DNA from: Aristolochia californica
Lineage: Eukaryota; Streptophyta; Magnoliopsida; Piperales; Aristolochiaceae
Direction of reading: 5' to 3'
DNA length: 64,000 bases
Assembly: GCA_029961685.1 (NCBI GenBank)
Contig: JARWKL010000012.1
Coordinates: 17,221,227 to 17,285,226, forward strand
The notes beneath the pieces were generated by a model. The model was not told the DNA's origin. It did no database searches and was given only the letters and a program-made list of their open reading frames with translations. Below, one piece after another: positions 22,000-34,188 of the stretch. Each line of letters begins with the position of its first letter. Position 1 is the first letter of the stretch. The position numbers and the translations under genes are program-made.

Positions 22000-23383
22000 C
22001 ATGGATATTATGACAGACAAAGAAAAGATTGCAACTATGCTTGGATTCAAATGTATTTTTTTGCCATGAGAAGATACTATCTCTGCCATTGCAATAGACA
22101 TAAATCGCGTTCTTGTGGGATTGACGGTCTGTTGTATTTGTAAAAGGCACTAGACAAATCACCTGTTAAGTTTCGAAAAGTTTAAAGGATGAATCAAATT
22201 GTATTTTGCAAATTGGCAGAGATACTTAATAGTAGAGGATTTTTATCACCCACAAAGACCATCTCAATGGAAGACAACATATTTCCTCTAACTGTTGGTC
22301 AACATCAATCCTATAGTGTCACAACAGAGATGTTTGATAAATCGAATTGGACCATAAGTAGGTATTTCAATAAGGTGTTGGATGTTATTCTTAAACTTCA
22401 CTTTAATTACATCAAATGGCCTTCGGAACACACCCACTCGAAGATTTTAAACAATCCAATGTTTTATCCGCACTTAAAGGTAACATCACTTGCCCTCTCA
22501 TAAATAATTTTAGATTAATATACAAAGTTAGTCAATATTAATTGAAATGGTATAATTGGGATTGTAGTGGGGCTATTGATGGAACTCATATCAAAGCGAA
22601 CATCCTACTTGAAGAACAACAAAAGGTTCTGGAACAAAAAGGGCTATCTCTCACAAAATGTGATGGCAACATGTACATTTGACATGCAATTCACTTATGT
22701 ACTTGCTGGATGGGAGGGATCAATAGTTGATTCCCGTGTAGTGAAGGACGCATTGACTAGCCGAGATAGACTCTTTGTACATAAAGGTAAATAATATATT
22801 TTATGCAGTATTTTTTATCTATTTTATCGTCAATTATTTTATGTGGATTATAATTTCTATTGTAGGTAAATATTATCTAGTCGATGCTGGTTATGCAAAT
22901 CTTCTAAGATTTTTGGCTCCATATCGAGGAACTCATTATCATCTACAAGAATTTGGAGATAATATTCCAAAGAATGATAAAAAAATTATTCAACCGAAGG
23001 CACTCTTCTTTGAGGAATACTATTGAGCATACTTTTGGTGCTTTAAAAACACGATTTCAAATATTAAAAGGCGTTCCTTCGTTTTCTTGTAAAATCCAGA
23101 CAAAAATTGTAATTGCTTGTTGCATATTACATATATACATAGAGAGGATTACAATGATACATTTGAATCAGAATATGATGATTCAAGTGACAAGTTTGGT
23201 GGAGGAGGTGATGAGGTCCAATTAGTAGGTGCAACGGATGATGCAGACATCAATGATAGCAATGGTTTTATGGATGAAAGTAACCAATCAACAAGCATTC
23301 GGAGGCAACGTGCATTAGAATCCACAAGAGCCTCAAAATATCAAGATGCCATAGCGACTCGTATGTGGAATGATAAATTATAG
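22000..23383 (+). pseudogene. PIF/Harbinger transposase (DDE_Tnp_4 / HARBI1-like)
   Basis: Catalytic motifs appear in order: SGAIDGTHIKA near 22570 (first Asp), YYLVDAGYANLLRFLAPYRG near 22866 (second Asp), and RNTIEHTFGALKTRFQILKG near 23018 (Glu). Upstream MNQIVFCKLAEILNSRG and downstream ATRMWNDKL match the usual N- and C-terminal parts. A short intron with GT-AG ends (22787-22865) splits HKG from KYYLVDAGY, and a second probably lies at 22482-22568. One extra A in the run near 22982 shifts the frame before the catalytic Glu, and a frame change follows AIDGTH. The product would be non-functional. Confidence 0.88.
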
Positions 23384-24281
23384 TTGTATCTTATTGCTTT
23401 TAAACATTTATTGTTCATATGTACTAAACTTGTAACTTGATGATTTTAATATCAAAGGCACGAATTCGTTGTTGAATAATCTATCTTAGGTTATGAATAA
23501 AGTAGTATATTTATTTAGTTATTATATTTATTAATTTTTATTACTATTTTAAACTAGATATTTAAGTCTGGTAATTAAAATATACTCAAAGTATGCATTT
23601 GATCAATTAATTATTTTTAATTTTGTGAAAATATATTATCAATTAATACTATGTAAAAAAATCCATCTTGTGTTATTAATAAAATAATATTTTTATTTAT
23701 TTATTATATTTTTAATTACTATATTATATTAGTGATTTAACTTTTGTAATTAAAATATTGTTATGTCAAGTATTTGATCAATTATTTTGGTCTAATTAAT
23801 CCATTTTTATAATTAAAAAAACCAATGATTTTAAATTTAATGGAAAAATATTATTAATCAATAATACGTAAAAATATATAGGGTGTTAAAGTTAGCATTT
23901 GATCAATTATTTTTGTTTAATAATTCATTTTTTATGTTAAAGTATATCTTATGTTATTAATAAATTAATTTATTATATTTTTTTATGTTATTTTAACTTT
24001 ATTTTATTTTATTTATAATTATTTATGTGAACGTAATTAATGTATTAATGTATAATTAAACTGCAATCATTAAATAATATAATATATAATTAAATTAATT
24101 AATATATTAATATATTTTAATTATATATTTAATTATTTATTAGTGTAGTACTCATGTTTGTTTTACCTAATTTGGTGTTTAGGTATTATGTTTTATTTAA
24201 ATATATTATTACAAGTTACTAAATTTTTTATTTTTTATATTTTTCTCATTTTGGGCACTACCACTAAAAATTATTTTCAAA
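23384..24281. other. very AT-rich intergenic stretch
   Basis: This stretch is almost entirely A and T, with many TTTATTAATT-type words and no open frame. It separates the transposon from the host gene and may include the transposon 3' end. Confidence 0.6.
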
Positions 24282-24528
24282 GATGAACTCGTCCCCACGA
24301 AGATCATATTTGAAGTTGAAGGAAGTTCTGTGTCAAGTTTGTTGACTAACCCCGAGCCCTATTTGATTGTTTTAGCAGACGTCGATCGGTTTGCAGAGTC
24401 TGTTTCGGTCAGTGCCACCTCTAACCCCGGCATTTTTGCGGCCTGTAAACCTACCTGTTCGCTCGCCTATTGGGTTATTCAGATGCCCTCTAAACGATCC
24501 CCTACCGAAGGAGTAAGGACCGACAAAA
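24282..24528 (+). promoter_or_regulatory. probable 5' leader of the pseudouridine synthase gene
   Basis: Base composition changes abruptly from AT-rich to balanced about 250 bp before the assigned start codon, as expected of a transcribed leader. A 79-codon upstream frame (24330-24569) overlaps the main start out of frame and might lower its translation. No clear TATA box was fixed. The transcription start is an inference. Confidence 0.4.
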
Positions 24529-24771
24529 ATGAACTCGGCAGAAACGACTCTTTCGATACAGAAGCCTAAACTGTCATCGCATTCTGAATCTCCCAGGCCG
24601 TCGAAGCTCGTTAAATCCGAATGTCCTTCTACGGATTCTTTAAGTGATCAGGAATTCATGAACCCAAACCCTGGGGTCCAGCGATACTTGGTCGCTGTAG
24701 AGTACATAGGAACTAAATTTTCCGGAATGCAGAAGCAGTTGGGTGATAGAACCGTCGTCGGTGTTCTCGAG
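24529..24771 (+). CDS. pseudouridine synthase exon 1
   Basis: It has 81 codons from MNSAETTLSIQKPKL to GDRTVVGVLE, with donor GAG|GTTCAC. No earlier ATG is open in this frame. A second Met (MNPNPGVQRYL) lies just before the conserved domain. Confidence 0.85.
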
Positions 24772-27700
24772 GTTCACGATCAAATCCCTCTTTGTCTGGT
24801 GTTGTCTCGAATTTGTTTATTCATATGTGAATAGTTGCTGTCAACCCATCACTAAAGTATTGTTTTTTGTATATAGAAAAAAAAAAACATTTAGACATGA
24901 TTTTTCCTTTTGACTTAGAGCGTCGTTCAAACGTCTTATGAACATTTTTACCCGCGTCATACTCCTTTTCAAGGCAAAAGTTTGAGCACAGTAATGCTTC
25001 ATTTGTTGCAGGATGCTTTTCACAAATTCGTAGGACAACCTGTTTCAGTTGTTTGCTCTAGTCGCACTGTAAGTTTCTCATATCGACCGATTTATGTAGT
25101 ACATTCAATGTATTAGTTTCTTTCAAGTTCATACGTTAGTGGACCTATCAAAAGGATGAAGAAGCTTAACAGGTTTATCACCCTTATCAGATCTTTCTGA
25201 TTTATCTTGTCAGGATACTGTTGCTAATGTAGTCTTTTTGTTTCAATCTCAGTGCAAAAGGCAAATTTTGGTTGTAATACTTTATGTTAGAGTGTCACCT
25301 TATTTCATTGTTTCTAAATTGATTAGAAAAAAAACATGTTGTATTTTGTTCTATGATCATGGTGATCCTAAGTATTGAGATGACTTAATTTTTTATAGTT
25401 TATGGTTTTATTTGCTTGTGTCAATGGACATTCTAAATCTTGAAGTTTTATTTATTTATTTATTTGACAATGATAGTTATTCTATTAAGGAAGAGGGCCA
25501 AATTACATTGGGAGGACACAAGGCATGCAGACAAAAGAAAAGGAAAATAAAAATAAAAATTAAGCATGCTGAAGTTCAGGGTTACTTTGATCTTTTCATG
25601 TACATGTGCCCTCTCTAGGTTATATGGGTTTCCTGAAGTGAAAGAATGTATTTGGGTCTGTTTTATTTTGTTAGTTTGCTGGTTTAATTTGTATTTCTGC
25701 ATAAGCAAGCCTAGAGGGGCAGTTTAGCCATATCCTGTAATATTCACTTAATTGGTTTTATGTAAAGAGTTAGGGGTCAAATTCTGACCCCTAATGAGGT
25801 GCTGCCCTGATTGCAATTTTTTTTTTTTTCTCTTCTCCTATTTTCTCTTCTCTTCTTTCGAAACTTCTCCTTGCAGGATTTATCATGGTATCAGAGCAAT
25901 AGATCCAAAAGGAAGTTCAAGTTTCAGCATTTTTCTCCTTGTACATACAGTCTTATACAGGGAAGGATTCCTTGCTTTTCCATTCAATTGACCTTCAAAG
26001 TTCAGTTTTGTCTTCTTCTCTGTGCCTGAACCAGTTGGTTAATGGCTTGATATGCTGCATAGGCAGTTGATTAGGTGCTGTGCCCAATTTTTGAGTTCGT
26101 AAATGCCCCATTAGTGGTTACCTATGTCTGCGCAGATATTGAGAATCAGTTCCATTGTTGATTTTTTGCTGATTAAGTGTTAATGAGTGCAGTGGGATCA
26201 GATGTATGCTTGTGGGACTGATTGAAGTACTTGGTTATTGTTGTTGTGTGCTGGTGCATTGATTTTTCTACCTAGAGTTGCATAATTGCCGTCGCATATT
26301 ATACCTGGAGATTATTTGTTACCTGCACAGTATCCTATTTCTGATTTATTGCTGTTTGGTCATTGGTGCTTGTGAAAAAGTGATCAATGGCTGATCAAGC
26401 TGAAGTTGTTACACTTGTTAGGGATTCAGATAATCTGAAAGTAAAGATTCTACATCTATTCAAATTACATCTGTTGGTCAAGTTACTACGTGGATTTTAT
26501 TGCGTAAGGAATTATGTGATCTTCGAGGATCGAACTTTCGAGAAAATTGACGAATAATTGCTGGAATGTCCTATCTTGCTCGGCCCCCTAGTATGGCGAT
26601 GTGGTCCCCTCCCCCTATTGGCCATTTTAAATTAAACTTTGATGGTAGCGCGTATGGATGTCCGGGTCGTGCAGGTTTCGGTGGTGTTGTTCATGACGAA
26701 AATGGAGTTCTTCTCTTTTCCTATGCCGGGCCAATTGGAAATTCAGACTCTACAATTGATGAATTAGCCGAATTATTTAATGGACTTCGGATTTTCAAAA
26801 GTCGTGTTTCTGGGCCCTTTGTATTGAAGGTGATTCAAAAGTTGTTATCAATTGGTGCGCAAATAATGAACGTCCTCTGTGGCGGCATTGGGACATGTTT
26901 TACGATTTATGTAATTTAATTTCTGCTTTAAATTGTAAATGGAATTATATTCCTAGATCTTCGAATCATTTAGTTGATGCTCAGGCTAAATTAGGCGTCT
27001 CTCTCCAACACCTTGTTGTGGAAGGAGGCCCTGTTTAGCAAGGTATTGTAATCTTTATCTTTTTTTATTACAGCTTACACGTCTTATTAAAAAAAAAAAA
27101 AGTTCAAACTATGTGTACTGGACTAATTCTGTCCAAATGTATCTTGGGACCAAAAGGAAGCTAAAGTATCTTTAGAATGATCCACTAAAACCTATGAAGG
27201 ATGGCTAGGAGTCTAACAATTATCGATTGATGACTTGCTAGTGAGTACCATGGAGCCTAAAATGGCTTCCAGATTATGACTTATAAGACTGCTAAAGGCA
27301 GGTGGAAAACTCTTGAGTCTCCATTCTCTCATAAAAGTAACCTTTATGAGATTAACTTGAAGACACATGAACCACGACTAGAACTAACTAGGAAACTAGC
27401 TCCATGATGTTTTTCCAGCACAAGCAAAGGAAATATCAGTTAGCAAAGATGGAAAGCACTAACCGAGTTAGGCTAGTGATAGATGCCCCAAATGCAAGTG
27501 CAACAAGAGTGAAGATTATTTAAATGTGATAGTTTGTGGAGTAGAGACACCATCTAACAAATAAAGCCCATCCTTCTTATGTTCGGAACCTATCGTCCTT
27601 TTCGTCTACAAATCCTGAAACACAAAAGTAGGAGAAAAGACCCCTTTATGGTCCCACCCGATACTGGGAGCGTCGCTCCTTTAGGGAATAGCTTACTGAT

Positions 27701-30700
27701 CTTCTGACCCACTGGCCCATACCTTGGCTTCTTATCGGAGATTTCAATGCCATTCATTTCTGTAATGAGAAGTACCCCTGCCTCCAGAATTTCCCAGTTA
27801 GTAACTTCGAGTTGGAAGAAATTAACCTTTTTGGCAAGACGTTTATGTGGTTAAGCGGGCAGAGGCCTCCCATTCTTTCCATGATTGATCGCTTCCTTGC
27901 CACTTGTGATTGGCTCCAACTCAACGGGAACACTTGCTGTTCGGTTTTGGGTCGTGTTGGCTTTGCCCATTGGCCCATTTAGATCTACACCAAACTTGAC
28001 AAATGGGGCCTTGCCTTGTTCAGGTTTGATAACTCTTGGCTGGTAGACAAGCTCTTTGCTGATAGCGTCACATCTTGGTGGGGAGCCTTTGGAGACCCCA
28101 ACTATGACGGCTGGTCCCTCCTGCGCAAGCTGAAGCGCCTCAAGGAAAAACTCAAGTCTTAGTCCTCGGAGCGTCACCTCAATGCCACCTCTCACAAGTC
28201 CTCTCTCCAGTCTCAGATTGCTGCCCTTGATGTGATCAAGGAGCAAAGGGGCCTTACTTATTCGGAATTCTCCAGCCGCATCTCCTTACAATTGCAATTT
28301 CCAGACTCTTCTTCTCACTAAACGGATTCAGTGGAAGCAAAAGTCCGCTTCAAGTGGTTGGCTGAGGGCGATGCCAACACAAAGTTCTTTCATGCAATCG
28401 CCTCGACCCGCCGCATGACTAACTGGGTTACTTCCTTGTCTATTGATAATGAAGTAACCTCGGATAGGACCTCTATTACTGATGCTCTTGTTAGTTTTTT
28501 TTGCAGATCTTTATAGAGAGGAGCGCCACCTTCGCTCCTGCCTGACTAGGCTCTATTTCTCTTCGATTTCTCCCACCTTGGCGGCTTTCATTGAGTTCCC
28601 TTCTCAGACTTGGAGATCGAAGATGCGGTCTTAGGTCTTCCTCGAGATAAGGCCCCAGGGCCTGACGCGTACAATGGGGAATTTTACAGAATCTGTTGGC
28701 CTACCTTGAGATCGGACATTATTTCCATGGTTCACAGTTTTTACAATTGTGGAATCACTTTCAAGAGTGTCGGTGCCTCTCTTATTGCCCTGGTACCTAA
28801 GAAAGCTAGCGTTGAACATCCTCACGACTTCAGGCCAATCAGCCTTGTCTCAAGTCCGTACAAAATCATTGCTCGTATCTTGGCTCGTTGTCTCAAGGTT
28901 ATTCTTCCCACCATCATCCACATGGGTCGGAGTGTATTCATTAGAGTTTGGGACATCAACTATGGCTGCTCACGAGATTATTGACCACTTTGTTAAACTG
29001 GGCCTACCGAGGTTTGTCCTCAAGCTCGATCTTGAGAAGGCCTTTGACCGGGTGAGCTGGTCCTTTCTAGACGACATTATGCAATGCATGGGCTTCAGAG
29101 ACAGATGGAGATTTTGGATTCGTAGTTACATCTTCTCGGCTTGTTACTCTCTGCTCCTGAATGGCACGGTCTGCGGTTTCTTCCAGGGCTCTCCTAGCAT
29201 TCGTCAAGGAGACCCCCTCTCGCCACTCCTCTTCAATATTATTGTTGAGTACCTGTCATCTATGTTCTACTTTGCTCATAGTATCGGTTGGCTCGAGGCC
29301 GTTTCTGACCAAGGAAATGGGTTAGGCCTTGCTCCTCAAATGGTTCTGAAAACTCAACTCCCCCTCGAGAGCCTCTTGGAAGCCTATGGTGGCCTCTAAA
29401 CTTTGGCGGCTTGGTGATAGATGGATAACCGATGGCAGCAGACGCCACCTCTCTCCTATCTGGAAGGCCATGTTTCAGCTGTTGGCCACATTCCGTGATG
29501 CTATTAGGTTCTTCCTTGGGGATGGCTCTAGCCTTCGCTTTTGGATGGATTGGTGGTCGGGCGACCTCTTGCCTTTTCCCACCCAGTTCTCTTTTAGATC
29601 ACCTCTTGTTGTGACCTCTTGGTCTCTGATGCATGAAGGAATGGCTCTTGGGATCTCCGTTTGAGACGAGGCCGTACTGATGTGGAGGCCATATTTGCTT
29701 GTGATATGATTGATGGACTTGGCAGTGTTAAGATTCGTGCTCTGGTGATTGATCGGTTGATTTGGCTCCTTGATGACAGTGGGCGCTTCTCTGTCTCCTT
29801 GGCCTATTGTCATCTTATGGGTTGGACATAGCCTCCCTCCCCTCACCAGGATGCTTTTGCTTGGAGACTCTTGGCTCCTCCGAAGGTAAAAATTTTCCTC
29901 TGGAGTGCCTGCCGCAACAAGATTTTCACTGTTGACAATCTTATTAGACGTGGAAACACTGCTCCTGACCCTCTATGTTCCTCTGTGGGGTGGAAGCCGA
30001 GATCATCAGTCACTTTCTCCTCTACTGTGCTTTTGCTTGGAAGGTCTGAACCTCTATGATTGATAGCATGGGCCTTAGTTTTTGCATCCCCTTGACCTGA
30101 GCACCATGTGCCTTTTCTCATTTGACACTCATCTCCCTAGCCTCGGAAAGCTTCTGTTAGCTGCTTGCGTCGCTTACATTACTTGGTGCCTTTGGACTAA
30201 AAGGAATTCCAAACGGTTTAATCATGCCTCGCGCTCTGCCATTGAGGTGATCTGCACTGCTACAGGCCTTACCTCTACCTGGATTCGCACTTGGAAAGAA
30301 TTTTGTTGTCTATCATGTACCTCTTCCTGCACCAATTGGAAGATTATTACTCAGATGTCCATTCCTTTAGCACCCCGCCAAGTAGATATTCAAAAGCCTC
30401 CCCCCACCAGATATTACAAGCTTAACTTTGATGGCAATGCTTTTGGGAACCCGGGTTTGGCTGGCTTTTTTTTTTTTTGTTTGGGGGGGGGGGGGAGATA
30501 TTTTTTATCTTGAAGGAACAATTATTATGTCATACTCTGGTCCTTTCGGCGTTGCGGACTCGACTACTGCTGAGCTCTTTGGCCTCCTCCACGGGATTCA
30601 CATCTACCAGGATCGCTTCAGAGGTCCACTGATCGTGGAGGGTGACTCCAAAGTTGTCATTGGTTGGGACTCCACCACCTCCTTCCCCTCGTGGCGTCAC

Positions 30701-33700
30701 TGGGAGCTTTTTCTTGATATTATGGACATTGTTTCTACTACCTCTTGTACTTGGTCCCGTGTTCTTAGATTAGCCAATTTGGGCTTTTGATTTGTGTGCT
30801 AAATTGGGTCTCTCCCTGCAATCTCTTGTTGTTAGGGGAGACCTCCCTTGATATATTCTTTTGCTTTTCTTCGTAATAAAATCATTAACATTAAAAAAAA
30901 AAATTAATTTTTTTTGTTATGTGACTGACGGATAACAAATTAAGGAAAATTAGGAATGAAAAGAACAAAGCTCAATGTATCTCTCAGGTGTGATTTGTAT
31001 AGTACCCTCCCACTTACTTGGGAAGGTAGACCCATCGTAACATGACAATAGGACTGAGAGGGGTTAATAGACCGAAATAGAGAGGCTATACCTGACATGT
31101 GGGTAGATTTTCTTGAATCGATGATCCGAGAGGGAGAATGGGACACTTTTAGTGTTAGCATACCTGTGCTTGCCATCATGGCACTTGCTGATGTAGAGGT
31201 ATCCGGCTCAACGGTAGTAGTGGTGGTCAAATGATTAAGTTTCTGTAGTAACTGCTGAAGCTCCTCCTGAGGACCAGAATAGGAAGTTGAGTTAGGACTA
31301 GTAACATTAGAGTTAGCCCATGTTGGCTTTTCAAAATTTTCTCAACATTTATCAGAAAAATATCTTGTGCTCTCATAGTGGATATATTTCCTATCCTCTT
31401 TGTCATTACAACCACGACCTCGAGTGGAGGAATCTTGACCATGACCACTACTATTGCTCCCACGACCTCAGGTCTCAGGCTTATTGTAGGATGAGTTGAG
31501 GTTGAGAGCAGTTGCATTAAAAACTCGTGTATCTTTTTCACCTTTGCCTGCCCCTATACCTTCTACCCTTATAACTTGGTTAAAAGGTTGTTCAAGTGTA
31601 GTTACATCATCATTTGCTAGTAGTTGAGCCCATATATTATTGTATTCAAATTCCAGACCATCAAGAAGTTGAGCCACCTGAATCTGGTTTTCTCTTTTTG
31701 AATGTTATCAACATTCAATAGTGAGCGTCTCCATGGCAAGCTGCTTATCGAAGGAGACTCAAAGACTGTCATCAGTTGGTGTTCACAACATAACTCCCCC
31801 CCTTGGCGCCATTGGCCAACCACTGATTGTATTGCTGGCATTGTGTCATCCATTCATTGTAATTGGAGCCTCGTTCCTAGAAAATTGGCAAAATTCGGAA
31901 CCTCCCAGTAATCTCTCATTGTTTGGGAAGGTTTCCCCCCTTGTAATCTGCTCGTTTGAGCTCTCTCTTAATAAAATTCAGCATCATTTAAAAAAACAAG
32001 GACGGAAGGTCTTTTTTAAAAAAAAAAAAAAAAGGATGGAAGGTGCTGATTTCCTACAAAACACCCCTCATCTCTGTAAAGTAGTTAGTGATTGACCGAT
32101 CGTCCCTTTGCATATTGAATTACTAGACATACAGTTCATATATGTGAGACAAATTACTCTCCTGGGACAAAATGGAAGCTAACATAGTCCACATCTCCTT
32201 GGCTGTCCCACAGCTCAAGATCTGATTACTGATTTGGGACTCCATGCTATTTACTAAGTCATGATTTGATTATCTTCAGCCTCCCAGTCCTTAGGGACTA
32301 GGGGATCATCCCTGATGTATTTCGCTTTCCTTTTGGCCTTCAAGAACATAAGAACCGAGCGGGACCAATTCAGATAGTTTGGTCCATGTAACTTGATTGA
32401 GGTAATCTAGATGGAACTAGAATCCTTACTGTCTGAGCTCTCCAAGGGTTTAAGGGCAGCAACATGTTTGCTAGAATCTGCCATTTAATCCTTCAAGTAC
32501 GCCTCAAACAAACTCAAGAAGATGCTCCAAATTCAAGGTATCAACAACCTAAATCCACCCAAAACAGGTCACGTGGACACTACCAAAATAGGGCATACCC
32601 ACCTCACGTCAAGCAATACTACCACATACAATCTTCAATTCAGACATTACGTAGCATAACAAAACACTTAACCCTCAATCAGCATGATGACGTAGGCATA
32701 GATGTGGTGACTCAGGAACAATAATGGCTGCGTAGGTGAGATGGAAGCATAAGACTTCAATGAAGACCCTCTAGGGGCAGTAGGGCATAGTAACTGCTCA
32801 ATTAGCAGCAGTGACCATCAACCAGATGGTTATGGTAGAAGAAGACAAAAAATAATGAAGTTTTACCCTACCGGGAGAGAAATTGACTTTAGCCCTTTCT
32901 TGAGGGTTGAGAAATCTGTAGAAAGAACCCAAAATGTGAAAAAGAACCTCCCAAAACGAAGTCTACTGCTCTGATACCATGTAATATTTGTAAGATTTGT
33001 TAAATTGGGTCCAAGGTCTATCCCAAAACGATTAGCTTCTTAGGAAACCTCTTCTGCCAACTAATAAACTCAAGATCTTTGATCTCACTAATCAATGTGG
33101 GACTATTCCTTAACACTCCTCCTCACGTGTAGGCACGTGGATAATTTGGGTAGAATGCCCACATACGAATACTTGCTCTGATATCATGTGAAGTTGGGTC
33201 CAAGGTCTATCCCAAAATGACTAGTTTCTTAGGAAACCTCTTCTACCAACTAATAAACTCAAGATCTTTGATCACTAATCCATGTGGAACTATTCCTTGA
33301 CAAGATTAAATAGGAAATAAGAAGATGAGAGGAAAATATAGAGTGAAGAAGAAGATGGGAAGCAGCCAAAGAAGAGCTGGGTTAGAATCAGCCTCAAAAT
33401 TCGAACTGGACCCCTTTATCATTTCACTTAAGTGGATTTGCAGTAAAAGGATAATAATGCCCTTAAGTACAAAAACCCTTATATCACTCAGTATACATCA
33501 GAATTCAATAAGACTTGAAACTTAAATACATGAGACTAGGTTAACTTGCTGGAAACATATGATATTCATAGGAGAGGATGAAATGACAAAAATACCCCTG
33601 TACCGGTATTCTAACACATTTCATTGATAGTCTCTATAGTATCACATAGTTTAAATCTCCTTGGATTTTTTTGTTGAAAGCTGATTAGAGGAATTGATTA

Positions 33701-34135
33701 GTTCGACCATATTTCATGTATTTCTTGCACTTCTATTGCAAACTTTTACTTGTGGACTTGAAGTATTATACAACCATTAACTTTTCAATATCAGAATCTA
33801 ATAGACCTTTGATGATGGGCTGAACATTGTTTGTACAACTTACCTTGCAAGTAGCTTTTGTACTACATCTTTTTTTTGAAATAGTGTACTACATCTTTTT
33901 AACTATCAAGCATTTCAAGCTTACACTATTTTCTTTTCTTGCATCCCATTGCTGCAATGAGTTATATTTTCTAGTGTCTATATTTATTTATCCAGGACGC
34001 TGGAGTTCATGCTCTGTGTAATGTTTGCCATGTAGATATGGAGCGCATAAGCAAAAGAAAGCCTGGTGAAGTGGTATGTGTCTATATGTGCATGCCTCTC
34101 GTTCTCTCTCTCTATCGCACACACAAACACAGGCA

Positions 34136-34188
<53 letters not shown>

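Larger units (their letters stand above)
20640..23383 (+). mobile_element. PIF/Harbinger DNA transposon
   Basis: Two genes typical of plant PIF/Harbinger elements lie in the same direction, a Myb/SANT-like DNA-binding protein (ORF1) and a DDE transposase. Both proteins are needed for transposition in this superfamily. The coordinates cover the coding part only; the TIRs and 3-bp target duplication were not identified. Frameshifts in both frames imply an inactive copy. Confidence 0.85.
27636..30902 (+). mobile_element. L1 LINE with endonuclease end, damaged RT, zinc finger and RNase H
   Basis: Co-linear ORF2 pieces end in an A tract at 30890-30902. Endonuclease C-terminal residues WLLIGDFNAIHFCNEK, the RT domain, a zf-RVT region and RNase H follow in order. 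Many frameshifts and an internal deletion in RT make it inert. The 3' tract abuts a minus-strand copia remnant. L1 LINEs copy themselves by target-primed reverse transcription. Confidence 0.87.
30925..33616 (-). mobile_element. minus-strand copia remnant: LTR, primer-binding site, gag and protease
   Basis: Reading leftward, an LTR ends at 32980 and is followed by TGGTATCAGAGCAG (32966-32979, minus strand). A gag start at 32483 (MADSSK) follows, with SIKLHGPNYLNWSRSVLMFL, then MAQLLDGLEFEYNNIWAQLL and protease-like SRIIDSRKSTHMSGI near 31140. Integrase, RT and the second LTR are missing. The LINE ending at 30902 lies where pol should continue. Stops and a LINE tail insertion (31694-32037) break gag. 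Confidence 0.8.
25069..33995 (+). other. intron 2 of the pseudouridine synthase gene, 8.9 kb
   Basis: The intron holds a short LTR with primer-binding site, two LINE copies, and a minus-strand copia fragment that itself contains a LINE tail. Intervals 25069-25668, 27103-27635 and 33617-33995 contain nothing I recognise. Confidence 0.85.

Noticed and set aside
24330..24569. 79-codon frame starting MSSLLTNPEPYL upstream of the pseudouridine synthase
   Set aside because: It overlaps the assigned start out of frame and has no motif. It may be an upstream ORF at most.
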